From assembly GCA_001304875.1 (NCBI GenBank), contig BBZO01000031.1, positions 1 through 41,459 of the forward strand: a stretch of 41,459 nt of DNA. The letters run 5' to 3'. Under the pieces are notes generated by a model, which was not told the DNA's origin, ran no database searches, and saw only the letters and a program-made list of their open reading frames with translations. The stretch comes from Clostridia bacterium UC5.1-2E3 (GTDB taxonomy: Bacteria; Bacillota; Clostridia; Lachnospirales; Lachnospiraceae). This document shows positions 34,312 through 41,459 of the stretch, one piece after another. Position 1 is the stretch's first letter, and every line of letters begins with the position of its first letter. A program made the translations under genes and the position numbers.

Positions 34312-35353
34312 TTATCCCACCGCCTCGATGGCCACCGCGTGAGCGATTCCGGGGATGCTCTGTCCTTCGTTGAAGCTGACCGGCGACAGCAGGGCGCCCG
34401 TGGGAACAAACAGCACCCGTTTCCATACTCCCCGGAAAATGTTGGGCAGAATGTAGGCGCACAGCGTCACCGCCGAGCAGCCGCAGCCGCTCCCTCCGGC
34501 GTGGGTGTCCTGGCGGCTCCCGTCGAAGATCTCGATGCCGCAGTCCATGTGAATGTCCGTCAGATTCTTTTCGTGCTGGGCCATGAAATCCAGCAGAATC
34601 CTGCGGCCGATCACCCCCAGATCCCCGGTGATGATCTTGTCATAGTGCTCCGCCTCCACATCCAGATCCCGCAGATGCTGTAAAATGGTATCCACCGCGG
34701 CGGGCGCCATGGCCGCCCCCATGTTCATGGAGTCGCGGGTTCCCAGATCGATGATTTTCCCGGTGGTGACAGCGGTGATTTTCGCCAGGGGCGGGCTCTG
34801 ATTCGCCGCCCGCTCTGCCGCCGCATCGCTGTTCTCGATGACCACGCAGCCGCAGCCGGTCACCGTCCACGTGGACGAGTAGGGGCGCTGGTTTCCGTAG
34901 GCCAGGGGAAACCGAAACTGCCGCTCCGCCGAGGCAAAATGGCTGGACGCCAGCGCCATCACCCGGTCCGCATAGCCGGCGGCCGCCGTCATGGCCCCCA
35001 GGACCATGCCCCTCCCCCATGGTGGAGCACGCCCCGTAGAGCCCAAACAGCGGCACGCCCAGATCCACGATCCCGAAGGAGGTGGCGATGAGCTGTCCCA
35101 GGAGATCGCCGGCGAAGAGATACCGCACGTCCCCGCTCTCCAGACCGCCTTTTTTGAGCGCCAGCATAGAGGCCCGCCGCTGGGCCTCGCTCTCCGCCTC
35201 CTCCCAGCTCTCCATCCCGAACATGGGATCCCTCTCTACCATATCAAAAAGGCCCCCTAAAGGACCTCTCCCCTCCTTCTCTCCCACCACCGAGGCCGCC
35301 GCGGCGATGAGCGGCGGCTTCTCGAAGCGGATGCTTGACTTTCCTGCCTGCAT
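34312..35353 (-). CDS. spoVAD: Stage V sporulation protein AD (SpoVAD), one frameshift
   Basis: Cytosolic/inner-membrane-associated thiolase-fold protein that binds dipicolinic acid for the SpoVA channel. 346 residues after repair. Opens MQAGKSSIRFEKPPLIAAAASVVG. LFGLYGACSTMGEG carries the family Cys, followed by RQFRFPLAYGNQRPYSSTWTVTGCGC, DLGTRDSMNMGAAMAPAA, SGCGCSAVTLCAYILP and SPVSFNEGQSIPGIAHAV. The frame change near 35015 is explained by one extra G in GAGGGGCATGG, the only likely insertion in the window. ATG 35353 follows GGAGGT. No spoVAC precedes it; instead there is a divergent gene. Confidence 0.93.
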
Positions 35354-35398
35354 GAATCGTACCTCCTTCGCTTGTGCTTGCAACATTATGTCATGTTT

Positions 35399-35427
35399 TA
35401 CTATGTCCAAAAGGCGGCGGATTATGC
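35399..35427 (-). promoter_or_regulatory. Candidate forespore (sigma-G type) promoter of spoVAD-spoVAE
   Basis: On the minus strand GCATA (35423-35427), a 17-bp spacer, CATAGTA (35399-35405). This approximates the sigma-G consensus of a GNATR-like -35 and CATNHTA -10. SpoVA genes are transcribed by sigma-G in Bacillus. The match is imperfect. Confidence 0.4.
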
Positions 35428-35547
35428 AATATGGAAAACTGGTCGAAAAACGCGAAAATCTCCCGCAAAACACTTGCAGAAACCGCCCATTCCACCTATA
35501 ATTTACACAGAACATTCAATTACATAAATATAAAGAAGGAGTTCAAT

Positions 35548-36447
35548 ATGCACGCACACATACCAAAGCGACGGCATCTGTGCCTGCTGCTGCTGTTTTT
35601 CACCTTCACCTGCCTTTCTCCCGGCATTTCTGCGCAGGCGGCGTCTGTCAAGACTCCCACGGCATCCGGAAGTGTCACTTACGGGAACAGTCTGGTGACT
35701 CTGGATGTCTCCAACAGCTCTGAAGGCTACTGCATGGTGAAGTACACAGGACAGAATCCCACAATCCGGGTCCAGATCTCCAAGTCCGGCATCGAGACGT
35801 ACACCTACACCTTAAACTCGTCCGGGAACTATGAGGTCTTTCCCTTCTCTGAGGGAAGCGGCAGCTACACGATCAAAGTATTCGAGAATATCAGCGGAAA
35901 CCAGTATTCCCAGGCGTTCAGCCAGACCGTAAGCGTGCAGCTCTCAAGCGAGCTGACGCCGTTTCTGTATCCCAACCAGTTCTGCAACTACTCCGCCGCC
36001 TCGGCGGCTGCGCCTCTGGCGGATCAGCTGACACAGGGCGCGGCAAACGAGCTTGGCAAGGTGGCCGCTATCTACGACTGGGTGGTGGACAACATCTCCT
36101 ACGACTACAACCTGGCCGCCACCGTGAGCAGCGGATATCTGCCAAATGTGGATAACATACTGGCAACCAAAAAAGGCATCTGCTTCGACTACGCCGCGCT
36201 CATGACCTCCATGCTGCGCATGGAGAATGTTCCCACCAAACTGGTGGTGGGCTATTCCGGTTCTGTCTATCACGCCTGGATCTCGGTCTACACCCGGGAG
36301 AGCGGTTGGATTGACAACGTCATCTATTTTGACGGGAACACGTGGAAGCTCATGGATCCCACCTTCGCCTCCAACGGAAAACGGAGCAGTGAGATCATGG
36401 CTTACATCGGCAACGGAAGCAATTACAGACAAAGATTTTCATATTAA
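35548..36447 (+). CDS. Secreted transglutaminase-like protein
   Basis: 299 residues, intact. Signal peptide MHAHIPKRRHLCLLLLFFTF with cleavage near SAQAAS. About 30-145 is a beta-rich domain (SVTYGNSLVTLDVSNSSEGYCMVKYTG). About 170-260 is a transglutaminase-like cysteine peptidase core. Its catalytic triad is visible as KKGICFDYAALM (Cys), YHAWISVY (His) and KLMDPTF (Asp). Members of this group act on peptides or crosslink proteins outside the cell. ATG 35548 follows AAGGAG. The type IV pilus-like genes start 26 bases downstream, so it may be co-transcribed with them. Divergent from spoVAD. Confidence 0.88.
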   Translation: MHAHIPKRRHLCLLLLFFTFTCLSPGISAQAASVKTPTASGSVTYGNSLVTLDVSNSSEGYCMVKYTGQNPTIRVQISKSGIETYTYTLNSSGNYEVFPFSEGSGSYTIKVFENISGNQYSQAFSQTVSVQLSSELTPFLYPNQFCNYSAASAAAPLADQLTQGAANELGKVAAIYDWVVDNISYDYNLAATVSSGYLPNVDNILATKKGICFDYAALMTSMLRMENVPTKLVVGYSGSVYHAWISVYTRESGWIDNVIYFDGNTWKLMDPTFASNGKRSSEIMAYIGNGSNYRQRFSY

Positions 36448-36472
36448 ATTAAGCATATAACGGAGGACGATC

Positions 36473-37523
36473 ATGTCAAAGAATCAGACCACATATCAGG
36501 GCCTCGTGCTCTCCCGCTTCTGCATGCAGATCTCCATTCTTCTGAAATCTGCGGTGCCCCTGTACGAGGGCCTGGAGGCCATGGCCGAGGATGAAGGAAA
36601 TGAAAAAGAACGGGCCTCGCTCCTGTCCATCTCGGAAAAGCTTCGCGCCGGCGATCCGTTAAGCGCGGCACTCGAGGAGAGCGGACGTTTCCCCGTCTAC
36701 GCCGTCCACATGACAAAGCTGGGCGAAGCCACCGGAAACCTGGACGTCTGCATGGAGCGTCTGGCAGACCACTATGAAAAAGAATATTACCTGGCAGAAA
36801 ATCTTCGCAAGGCAGTGACCTACCCATCCATCATGGCAGTGATGCTCTTAGTCATCCTGTTCGTGCTGTTTTCAAAGGTTATGCCTGTATTCACCGGTGT
36901 GTACGAATCCCTGGGAACCTCCATTCCGCCGGCGGCACAGGCCGCCATGGAGTTCGGCACCGTCTTTTCCGGAGCCGCCCTGGTGCTGGCCGCCGTGTGC
37001 GCAATGGTGATGGCAGTCGCCGCCGTTTCCGCCAGATCTGGTTCCCAGCCGGCGTTTATCCGCTCCATGTACCGCACTTTCCAGAACCGCTCCGCAGTGG
37101 CACGGGCAGCGTCTATGCGCCGCTTCTGCTCCGCCGTCTCGCTGAGCATGAAGAGCGGACTGCGCACAGAGGAAGGCATCGACATTGCCGCAGGCTGATG
37201 CAGGGCGATTCCCTGAAGGCAAAGCTGGCAGATGCCCGGCGTGATCTGGAGGACGGAGCTGATTTCTACGAGGCCATGAAAAAACCGGACTTTTCTCCGG
37301 CTTTGATTTACAGATGCTGCGCACCGGTTCCCGGGCCGGACAGCTGGATACGGTTCTGGACTCTCTGTCTGATGATTACGCACAGAAATCCCATGACAGC
37401 ATCGAGCGCATGATCTCCATGCTGGAGCCGGCGGTAGTCGCCGTGCTCGCCGTTGCCGTCGGGCTGGTGCTTCTCGCCGTCATGCTTCCCCTCGCGGGCA
37501 TTCTCACAACCATTGGAGTGTAA
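36473..37523 (+). CDS. pilC: Type IV pilus / type II secretion inner-membrane protein (PilC/GspF family), two frameshifts
   Basis: Polytopic platform protein for pilus assembly. 350 residues after repair, with the usual two-fold repeat. First: LSRFCMQISILLKSAVPLYEGLEAM, then LRAGDPLSAALEESGRFP and KAVTYPSIMAVMLLVILFVLFSKVMPVF. Second: RFCSAVSLSMKSGLRTEEGIDIAA, FDLQMLRTGSRAGQLDTVLDSL and the last membrane helix VVAVLAVAVGLVLLAVMLPL. Breaks near 37190 (GCAGGCTGATG for GCAGGCCTGATG) and near 37300 (a T run). Start ATG 36473 after GGAGGA. First machinery gene of the cluster. Confidence 0.92.
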
Positions 37524-37526
37524 GCT

Positions 37527-37870
37527 ATGCTGCATATAGAACCTGTTAAAAAGAAACGTAAAATTCCCGGAATTGCCGTCTCCGCCTGTGTGCTGGCTGC
37601 CGCACTGGCCGCGCTGGTTTTCGGCGTGCGCTCCGTGGCCGACCGGACGGAGGATGAGCAGCTGGCCATTCTGGAAAATGCAATCCGCAGGGCGTGCGTC
37701 CAGTGCTACGCCATCGAAGGACGCTACCCTTCCAGCGTGGAATATCTGAAAGAACACTATGGCATCGTGATCGATGAGGAAAATATGCCGTATTTTATGA
37801 CGGCTTCGCCTCCAATCTGATGCCCGATATCACGGTACTGCCGCTTGAAGGGAAGGAGGATGTTTTATGA
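37527..37870 (+). CDS. Pseudopilin-like membrane protein 1, one frameshift
   Basis: 114 residues after repair. Basic N-terminus KKKRK, one membrane helix (IPGIAVSACVLAAALAALVFGV), then an extracytoplasmic part with the pilin-like alpha-helix and the phrase QLAILENAIRRACVQCYAIEGRYPSSVEYLKEHYGI. This resembles the small-residue assembly motif of type II secretion and pilus minor subunits. There is no prepilin peptidase Gly-Phe site at the expected place. The break near 37790 is one missing A (GAAAATATG for GAAAAATATG). The stop overlaps the next ATG (ATGA). Confidence 0.7.
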
Positions 37871-38357
37871 AGCGCTCATCCCTTTTTACTCTCCTCCTCT
37901 TTCTCGTCTTTGTCCTGTGCGCCCTGTTCACAGTCATGACCGGCAGCCGGGTGTACGAGAACATCCAGACCGGAAGCGATCAGATTTTCTATGGGGACAC
38001 CTCCATATCCTACATAGAGAACAAGGTCCGCCAGGCTGACAGAGCCGGACAGATTTCCGTGCGGGAGATCGAAGGCCGCAGCGTCCTCTGCCTGCGGGAC
38101 GATTCCCTGTCCCAGGATCCGGACGTATCCTATGAGACCTGCATCTATTCCGACGGCGGCTGGCTTAAGGAGCTTTTCACCTCCACGGACAGCGGCCTGA
38201 CACTGGCCGACGGCATCGATATCATGGAGTGCGGGGAGGCGGATTTTAAATCCAGACCCACACCGTAAACGATAGAACAATTCGCTTTCTGGAGATCTCC
38301 ATCGACGGCAGCGAGCCGTCCCTTTTAAGACTCATGAGCGGGGAGGGAGCACTATGA
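37867..38357 (+). CDS. Pseudopilin-like membrane protein 2 (DUF4860-like), one frameshift
   Basis: 163 residues after repair. N-terminal membrane helix (SLFTLLLFLVFVLCALFTVMTGS), then RVYENIQTGSDQIFYGDTSISYIENKVRQAD, typical of Clostridia DUF4860 proteins encoded among pilus genes, followed by a beta-rich outer domain. The break near 38250 is one missing A (TTTAAATCC for TTTAAAATCC). After it the reading ends in LEISIDGSEPSLLRLMSGEGAL, overlapping the next ATG. Likely a minor pilin or assembly factor. Confidence 0.72.
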
Positions 38358-38713
38358 ACAGACAGAGACACGGACTTCTGCTGGAGCTGATTTTTGTGTG
38401 CGGCTTCTTCATTCTGGCCTCCTGCATTTTCGTCCTGGTATTCTTCAAGGCCGGCCAGCTCAGCACCCTGTCCAGAGACACCTCAGCAGCCGTAAGTGCC
38501 GCCCAGACCATCGTGGAAGGGATTTATCCGCCGGAAGACGAAAACGCCGCAGAAAGCCGCGAATACACGCTCTCGCTGGACCATATGGACGCGAACGCGC
38601 GCGTCTCGGAGACCTGGAACGACGGCCTGGTACACATTGAAGTCACCATCTATTCCGGCGACGGCACGGAGAAAGAGCTCTACCGCCTGTCCGCCGACCG
38701 GGATTTCAGCTAG
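38354..38713 (+). CDS. Pseudopilin-like membrane protein 3
   Basis: 119 residues, intact. Membrane helix near the start (LLLELIFVCGFFILASCIFVLVFF), then a short alpha-helix (LSTLSRDTSAAVSAAQTIVEGIY) and a beta-rich outer part (REYTLSLDHMDANARVS). This is the N-terminal architecture of a minor pilin without a recognised cleavage site. It starts within the stop of the preceding gene. Same operon. Confidence 0.72.
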   Translation: MNRQRHGLLLELIFVCGFFILASCIFVLVFFKAGQLSTLSRDTSAAVSAAQTIVEGIYPPEDENAAESREYTLSLDHMDANARVSETWNDGLVHIEVTIYSGDGTEKELYRLSADRDFS

Positions 38714-38722
38714 GAGGACGCC

Positions 38723-39118
38723 ATGGAAAAGAGACAGAATCAGACATACATAAGCATCGGAATTTCCTCCATCATTTTTATATTCATCATCCTCTGCCTG
38801 TCCGTCTTTGCGCTTCTTAGCGTCAATTCCGCCAGACAGAGCTACGACAGCGTGATGCGAAACGCCGAGGCCGTCACCGCCTACTACGCAGCCGATTCGC
38901 AGGCCCAGCGCTGGATTCACGGTCTGAAGACCGGAGACCCGGACGACACCCCGGGGCTCACCGTCTACACCAACGATTTCCCCATCTCCGACATGCAGAC
39001 GCTGCACGTGGAAGTGGACAAAGCCACATTCGAAATCCTGGCGTATCAGGTGACAAACAATGAGGTTCTGGAGATCGACGACAGCCTGCCCGTATGGCAT
39101 CCGGAAATGGAGGAATAA
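38723..39118 (+). CDS. Pseudopilin-like membrane protein 4
   Basis: 131 residues, intact. Short basic N-terminus, membrane helix (SIGISSIIFIFIILCLSVFALLSV), then NSARQSYDSVMRNAEAVTAYYAADSQAQRWIHGLK, a PilX-like helix seen in minor pilin relatives. A compact C-terminal domain is rich in Asp and Glu. ATG 38723 follows GGAGG. Between pseudopilin 3 and pilT. Confidence 0.72.
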   Translation: MEKRQNQTYISIGISSIIFIFIILCLSVFALLSVNSARQSYDSVMRNAEAVTAYYAADSQAQRWIHGLKTGDPDDTPGLTVYTNDFPISDMQTLHVEVDKATFEILAYQVTNNEVLEIDDSLPVWHPEMEE

Positions 39119-39123
39119 CGACG

Positions 39124-40217
39124 ATGTTCGATGAAACTACAGATATGACAGAAAAGGCCGGGCAGCTGCAGAACCTTTTAGCCGCCGCGGTGAAGGAGGA
39201 CACTTCTGATATCTTCCTGATCCCCGGCATGCCCATCTCCTTTAAGGTACACGGAAATATCCGCCCAGTCGATGACAATAAGATTTCCCGGAGGAAATGG
39301 ATCTCTATATCAAAGCCATCTACTCCATGGCTGGCGGCCGGAGCATGAAGCGTGTCACCGAGGAGGGGGACGACGATTTTTCATTCTCCCTCAAAGGGCT
39401 CTCCCGCTTCCGCGCCAGCGTCATGAAACAGAGAGGTTCCCTGGCGGCAGTGATCCGTGTAGTGCGTTTTGACCTGCCCTCACCGGAGACCCTGCATATA
39501 CCGGAGAGCATCATGGAGCTCTCAAACCTCTCCAAGGGGCTTGTACTGGTGACAGGCCCGGCAGGCAGCGGAAAATCCACCACTCTGGCCTGTATCATCG
39601 ACCGCATCAACCGCACCAGGAACGTCCACGTCATCACGCTGGAGGATCCCATCGAGTTTCTCCACCGGCACCAGAACTCCGTAGTCACACAGCGCGAGAT
39701 CGGACTGGACACGGACAGCTATGTAAACGGCCTGCGAGCGGCGCTCCGCCAGGCCCCCGACGTCATTTTACTGGGGGAAATGCGCGACTACGAGACGATC
39801 CGCATTGCCATGACCGCAGCCGAGACCGGCCATCTGGTCATCTCCACGCTGCACACCACCGGCGCAGCCAACACCATCGACCGCATCATCGACATTTTCC
39901 CGGTGGGAGCCCAGCAGCAGATCCGGGTTCAGCTCTCCATGGTTCTCCAGGCCGTCGTCTCCCAGCAGCTTGTCCCCACCACGGACAACGTGCTGACACC
40001 GGCCTTTGAGCTGATGTTCTTAAACAAAGCCATACGAAACCTGATCCGCGAGTCCAAGATCCATCAGATCGACAACGTGATTTCCACCGGAGCCGCTGCC
40101 GGGATGGTCAGCATGGACAACAGCCTTCTGAAGCTGTATCGGGAAGGAAAGATTTCCGAGGACACTGCGGTCATGTACAGTCAGGACAGCGAACAGATGC
40201 GGATAAGATTACGATAA
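39124..40217 (+). CDS. pilT: Pilus retraction-type ATPase (PilT family), one frameshift
   Basis: Hexameric cytoplasmic ATPase that depolymerises pili. 364 residues after repair. N-terminal PAS-like part (DTSDIFLIPGMPISFKVHGNIRPVDDNKI), then FRASVMKQRGSLAAVIR, Walker A GPAGSGKSTT, the Asp box HVITLEDPIEFLH, Walker B QAPDVILLGEMRD, the His box GHLVISTLHTTGA, and the C-terminal helix bundle. The AIRNLI motif typical of PilT is present (KAIRNLIRES). The break near 39290 is one C (TTCCCGG for TTCCCCGG). Last gene of the operon; no PilB extension ATPase is in the window. Confidence 0.93.
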
Positions 40218-40230
40218 TGTCAAAATAAAG

Positions 40231-40277
40231 TGCGCAGGCATGGAATTGGATTTCCTCAGCCTGCGCATTTTCTTTTA
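40231..40277 (+). terminator. Intrinsic terminator of the pilus-like operon
   Basis: TGCGCAGGC (40231-40239) pairs with GCCTGCGCA (40259-40267), then TTTTCTTTT. It lies 14 bases after the pilT stop. Confidence 0.88.
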
Positions 40278-40296
40278 CAATAAAAAACAAGATAAT

Positions 40297-40774
40297 CTAC
40301 AGCTCAAACTCCCGGTATAATGTCTCCCGGTACTCCAGATCCGAGAGCGCCCGCTCCAGATCGTCGTTGCGTTTCATGCTCAAAAGGTTCTGCGTAAGTG
40401 CGGAGATTCGTTTTTCGCCGAGTTCCAGACCCTCGGCCAGGCCACTTGCGCGACCTTCGGCCAGGCCTTTCTCATGGCCCTCAGTTAGCCCTTTCTCATG
40501 GCCTTCGGCCAGGCCCTCCTCGCGGCCCTCAAGCCTCTCGTACATCTTCTCTTCCCACGCCTGCATATACTTCACCCCAAACTCTTCACTGGCTCTGACC
40601 TCATGTACCCGCTCGTGGAGTTTTTTCACCCGCCCACTTTTACACTGCTTTGCCGCCTCGTCCGTGGTCTTTTCCATGTAGTGCAGAAGCTCCACCAGCT
40701 CCGGGCTCACCTCACTGTCGTTGGTTCCGCGGATGTTCAGAAAAATGCGGGTGGTTCCGTCCTCCAGATAAAAG
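40297..40774 (-). pseudogene. Duplicated 3' fragment of an Rpn-family (PDDEXK_2) gene
   Basis: A headless copy of the second half of the neighbouring gene. It begins inside the nuclease-family domain (YLEDGTTRIFLNIRGTN) and continues through the conserved C-terminal region ELLHYMEKTTDEAAKQC, MQAWEEKMYERLEGREEG, a GLAEGHEK-type repeat run, and LELGEKRISALTQNLL to the stop at 40297. It has no start codon with a ribosome binding site. It arose by tandem duplication, since nearly identical sequence occurs at 40775-41300. Rpn proteins are putative recombination-promoting nucleases or transposase relatives. Confidence 0.7.
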
Positions 40775-41459
40775 CTACAGCCCAAATTCCCGGTATAATG
40801 TCTCCCGGTACTCCGAATCCGAAAGCGCCCGCTCCAGATCGTCGTAGCGTTTCATGCCCAAAAGATTCTGCGTAAGTGCGGAGACACGCTTTTCGCCAAG
40901 CTCTAAGCCTCAGCGCGCCCCTCGGCCAGGCCACTTGCATGGCCTTCTTCACGCCCAAGCTCACGCCCCTCCGCCAGGCCATTTGCATGGCCCTCTTCAC
41001 GCCCAAGCTCACGCCCCTCCGCCAGGCCACTTGCATGGCCCTCGGCCAGACCCTCCTCGCGCCCCTCAAGCCTCTCGTACATCTTCTCTTCCCACGCCTG
41101 CATATACTTCACCCCAAACTCTTCACTGACTCTGACCTCATGCACCCGCTCGTGGAGCTTTTTTACCCGCCCGCTTTTACACTGCTTTGCCGCCTCGTCC
41201 GTAGTTTTCTCCATATAATGCAGAAGTTCCACCAGCTCCGGGCTCACCTCATCGTCGTTGGTTCCGCGGGTGTTCAGAAAATACGGGTGGTTCCGTCCTC
41301 CAGATAAAGGCCGGGCACTTCCTCACACTGTGTCTTAAAGGTGTATCGGTATTTCCCATATCCCCACAGATCGAACGGCGTGACCATAATCAGACATGAC
41401 TCAGGCAGCTGGTTAAAACCCACATCCCGGCCCGGCGGCAGCAGGGTACTGTCGATCAG
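40775..41459 (-). CDS. Rpn/PD-(D/E)XK nuclease-family putative transposase, 5' end outside window, frameshifted
   Basis: The 5' part lies beyond the right edge. Visible reading: IDSTLLPPGRDVGFNQLPESC, VTPFDLWGYGKYRYTFKTQC, LYLEDGTTRIF, matching the PDDEXK_2 domain. Then come the C-terminal helices ELLHYMEKTTDEAAK and a run of 16-residue repeats (GHANGLAEGRELGREE), ending LGEKRVSALTQNLLGMKRYDD..EFGL at 40775. The frame breaks near 41280 (GTATTTTCTG where the other copy has five Ts) and near 40912. The active-site residues are mostly outside the window. Encoded opposite the pilus operon. Confidence 0.72.
40945..41040 (-). repeat. Two 48-bp in-frame repeats encoding 16 residues
   Basis: Two near-identical 48-bp units encode GHA(N/S)GLAEGRELGREE. 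The neighbouring copy carries a related but shorter 8-residue GLAEGHEK period. Slippage expansion of a coding coiled-coil is the simplest explanation. Confidence 0.75.

Larger units (their letters stand above)
40297..41310. repeat. Direct tandem duplication of about 500 bp
   Basis: Sequence from about 40297-40774 is repeated from about 40775-41310 with few substitutions. The junction is at 40770-40785, where the stop of the upstream copy meets the internal TTTATCTGGAGGACGG of the downstream copy (minus strand). The copies differ mainly in the number and type of internal repeats. Confidence 0.8.

Noticed and set aside
40945..41040. CRISPR-like repeat
   Set aside because: The 48-bp units are in frame, directly adjacent without spacers, and encode a coiled-coil repeat.
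1..41459. tRNA, rRNA or CRISPR loci
   Set aside because: I looked for cloverleaf, rRNA and repeat-spacer patterns by eye and found none.

Overview
The window looks like a chromosomal piece of a spore-forming, Gram-positive Clostridia, most likely a GC-rich member of the Lachnospiraceae. The evidence is spoVAD/spoVAE, a Clostridia-type Rex repressor, GGAGG ribosome binding sites, a lysine riboswitch in front of dapA, small acid-tailed and YitT-type membrane proteins, and tandem OB-fold SSB-like and DUF1062 proteins. The species cannot be named from the sequence alone.

Layout. 1-2460 (minus) is a rex-acpS-nnr operon (redox sensor, ACP activation, NAD(P)HX repair). It is divergent from mgtE (2853-4216), which has a long structured leader. 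An ABC-F ATPase follows (4369-6279), then a lower-GC cassette on the minus strand with hicA, hicB and a SecB-like chaperone gene (6331-7520), which looks like a toxin-antitoxin-chaperone system. 7702-10763 is a surface NEW3-domain protein with an ABC-2 type exporter. 10836-14700 is accessory: a GNAT acetyltransferase, a YitT-family membrane protein, a choline-binding-repeat protein with a degenerate metalloprotease-like domain, a small membrane protein, and a Panacea-type antitoxin with only a 39-codon stub in the usual toxin position. 14835-21040 holds purA, a beta-carbonic anhydrase, flavin reductase, dCMP deaminase, a chloramphenicol-acetyltransferase family gene and purC-purB. 21154-25427 (minus) holds an SSB-like protein, a CobO-like ATPase, riboswitch-controlled dapA-dapB, a lipoprotein and a poorly defined GC-rich gene.

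An AT-rich island lies at about 25740-27840. It has a possible PD-(D/E)XK-type protein, a leader peptide plus hairpin in front of a Mor-like HTH protein, and a DUF1062 protein. Next comes a 267-bp imperfect palindrome folding as a three-way junction (28130-28396). Core genes resume with typA, yigZ, a class A penicillin-binding protein and spoVAD-spoVAE. A type IV pilus-like operon follows (transglutaminase-like protein, PilC, four pseudopilin-like proteins, PilT; 35548-40217). The window ends in a tandemly duplicated Rpn/PDDEXK gene.

An important caveat is that about thirty genes or gene parts in the GC-rich DNA are split by single-base frameshifts, including essential ones (purA, purB, acpS, typA, pbp1A). 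Adding back one base each time restores family-typical lengths, and many of these sites are G-runs before C. I therefore treat them as probable sequencing indels and annotate full-length genes. The AT-rich accessory genes, hicAB-secB, the Panacea gene, rex, dapA, dapB and purC are uninterrupted.
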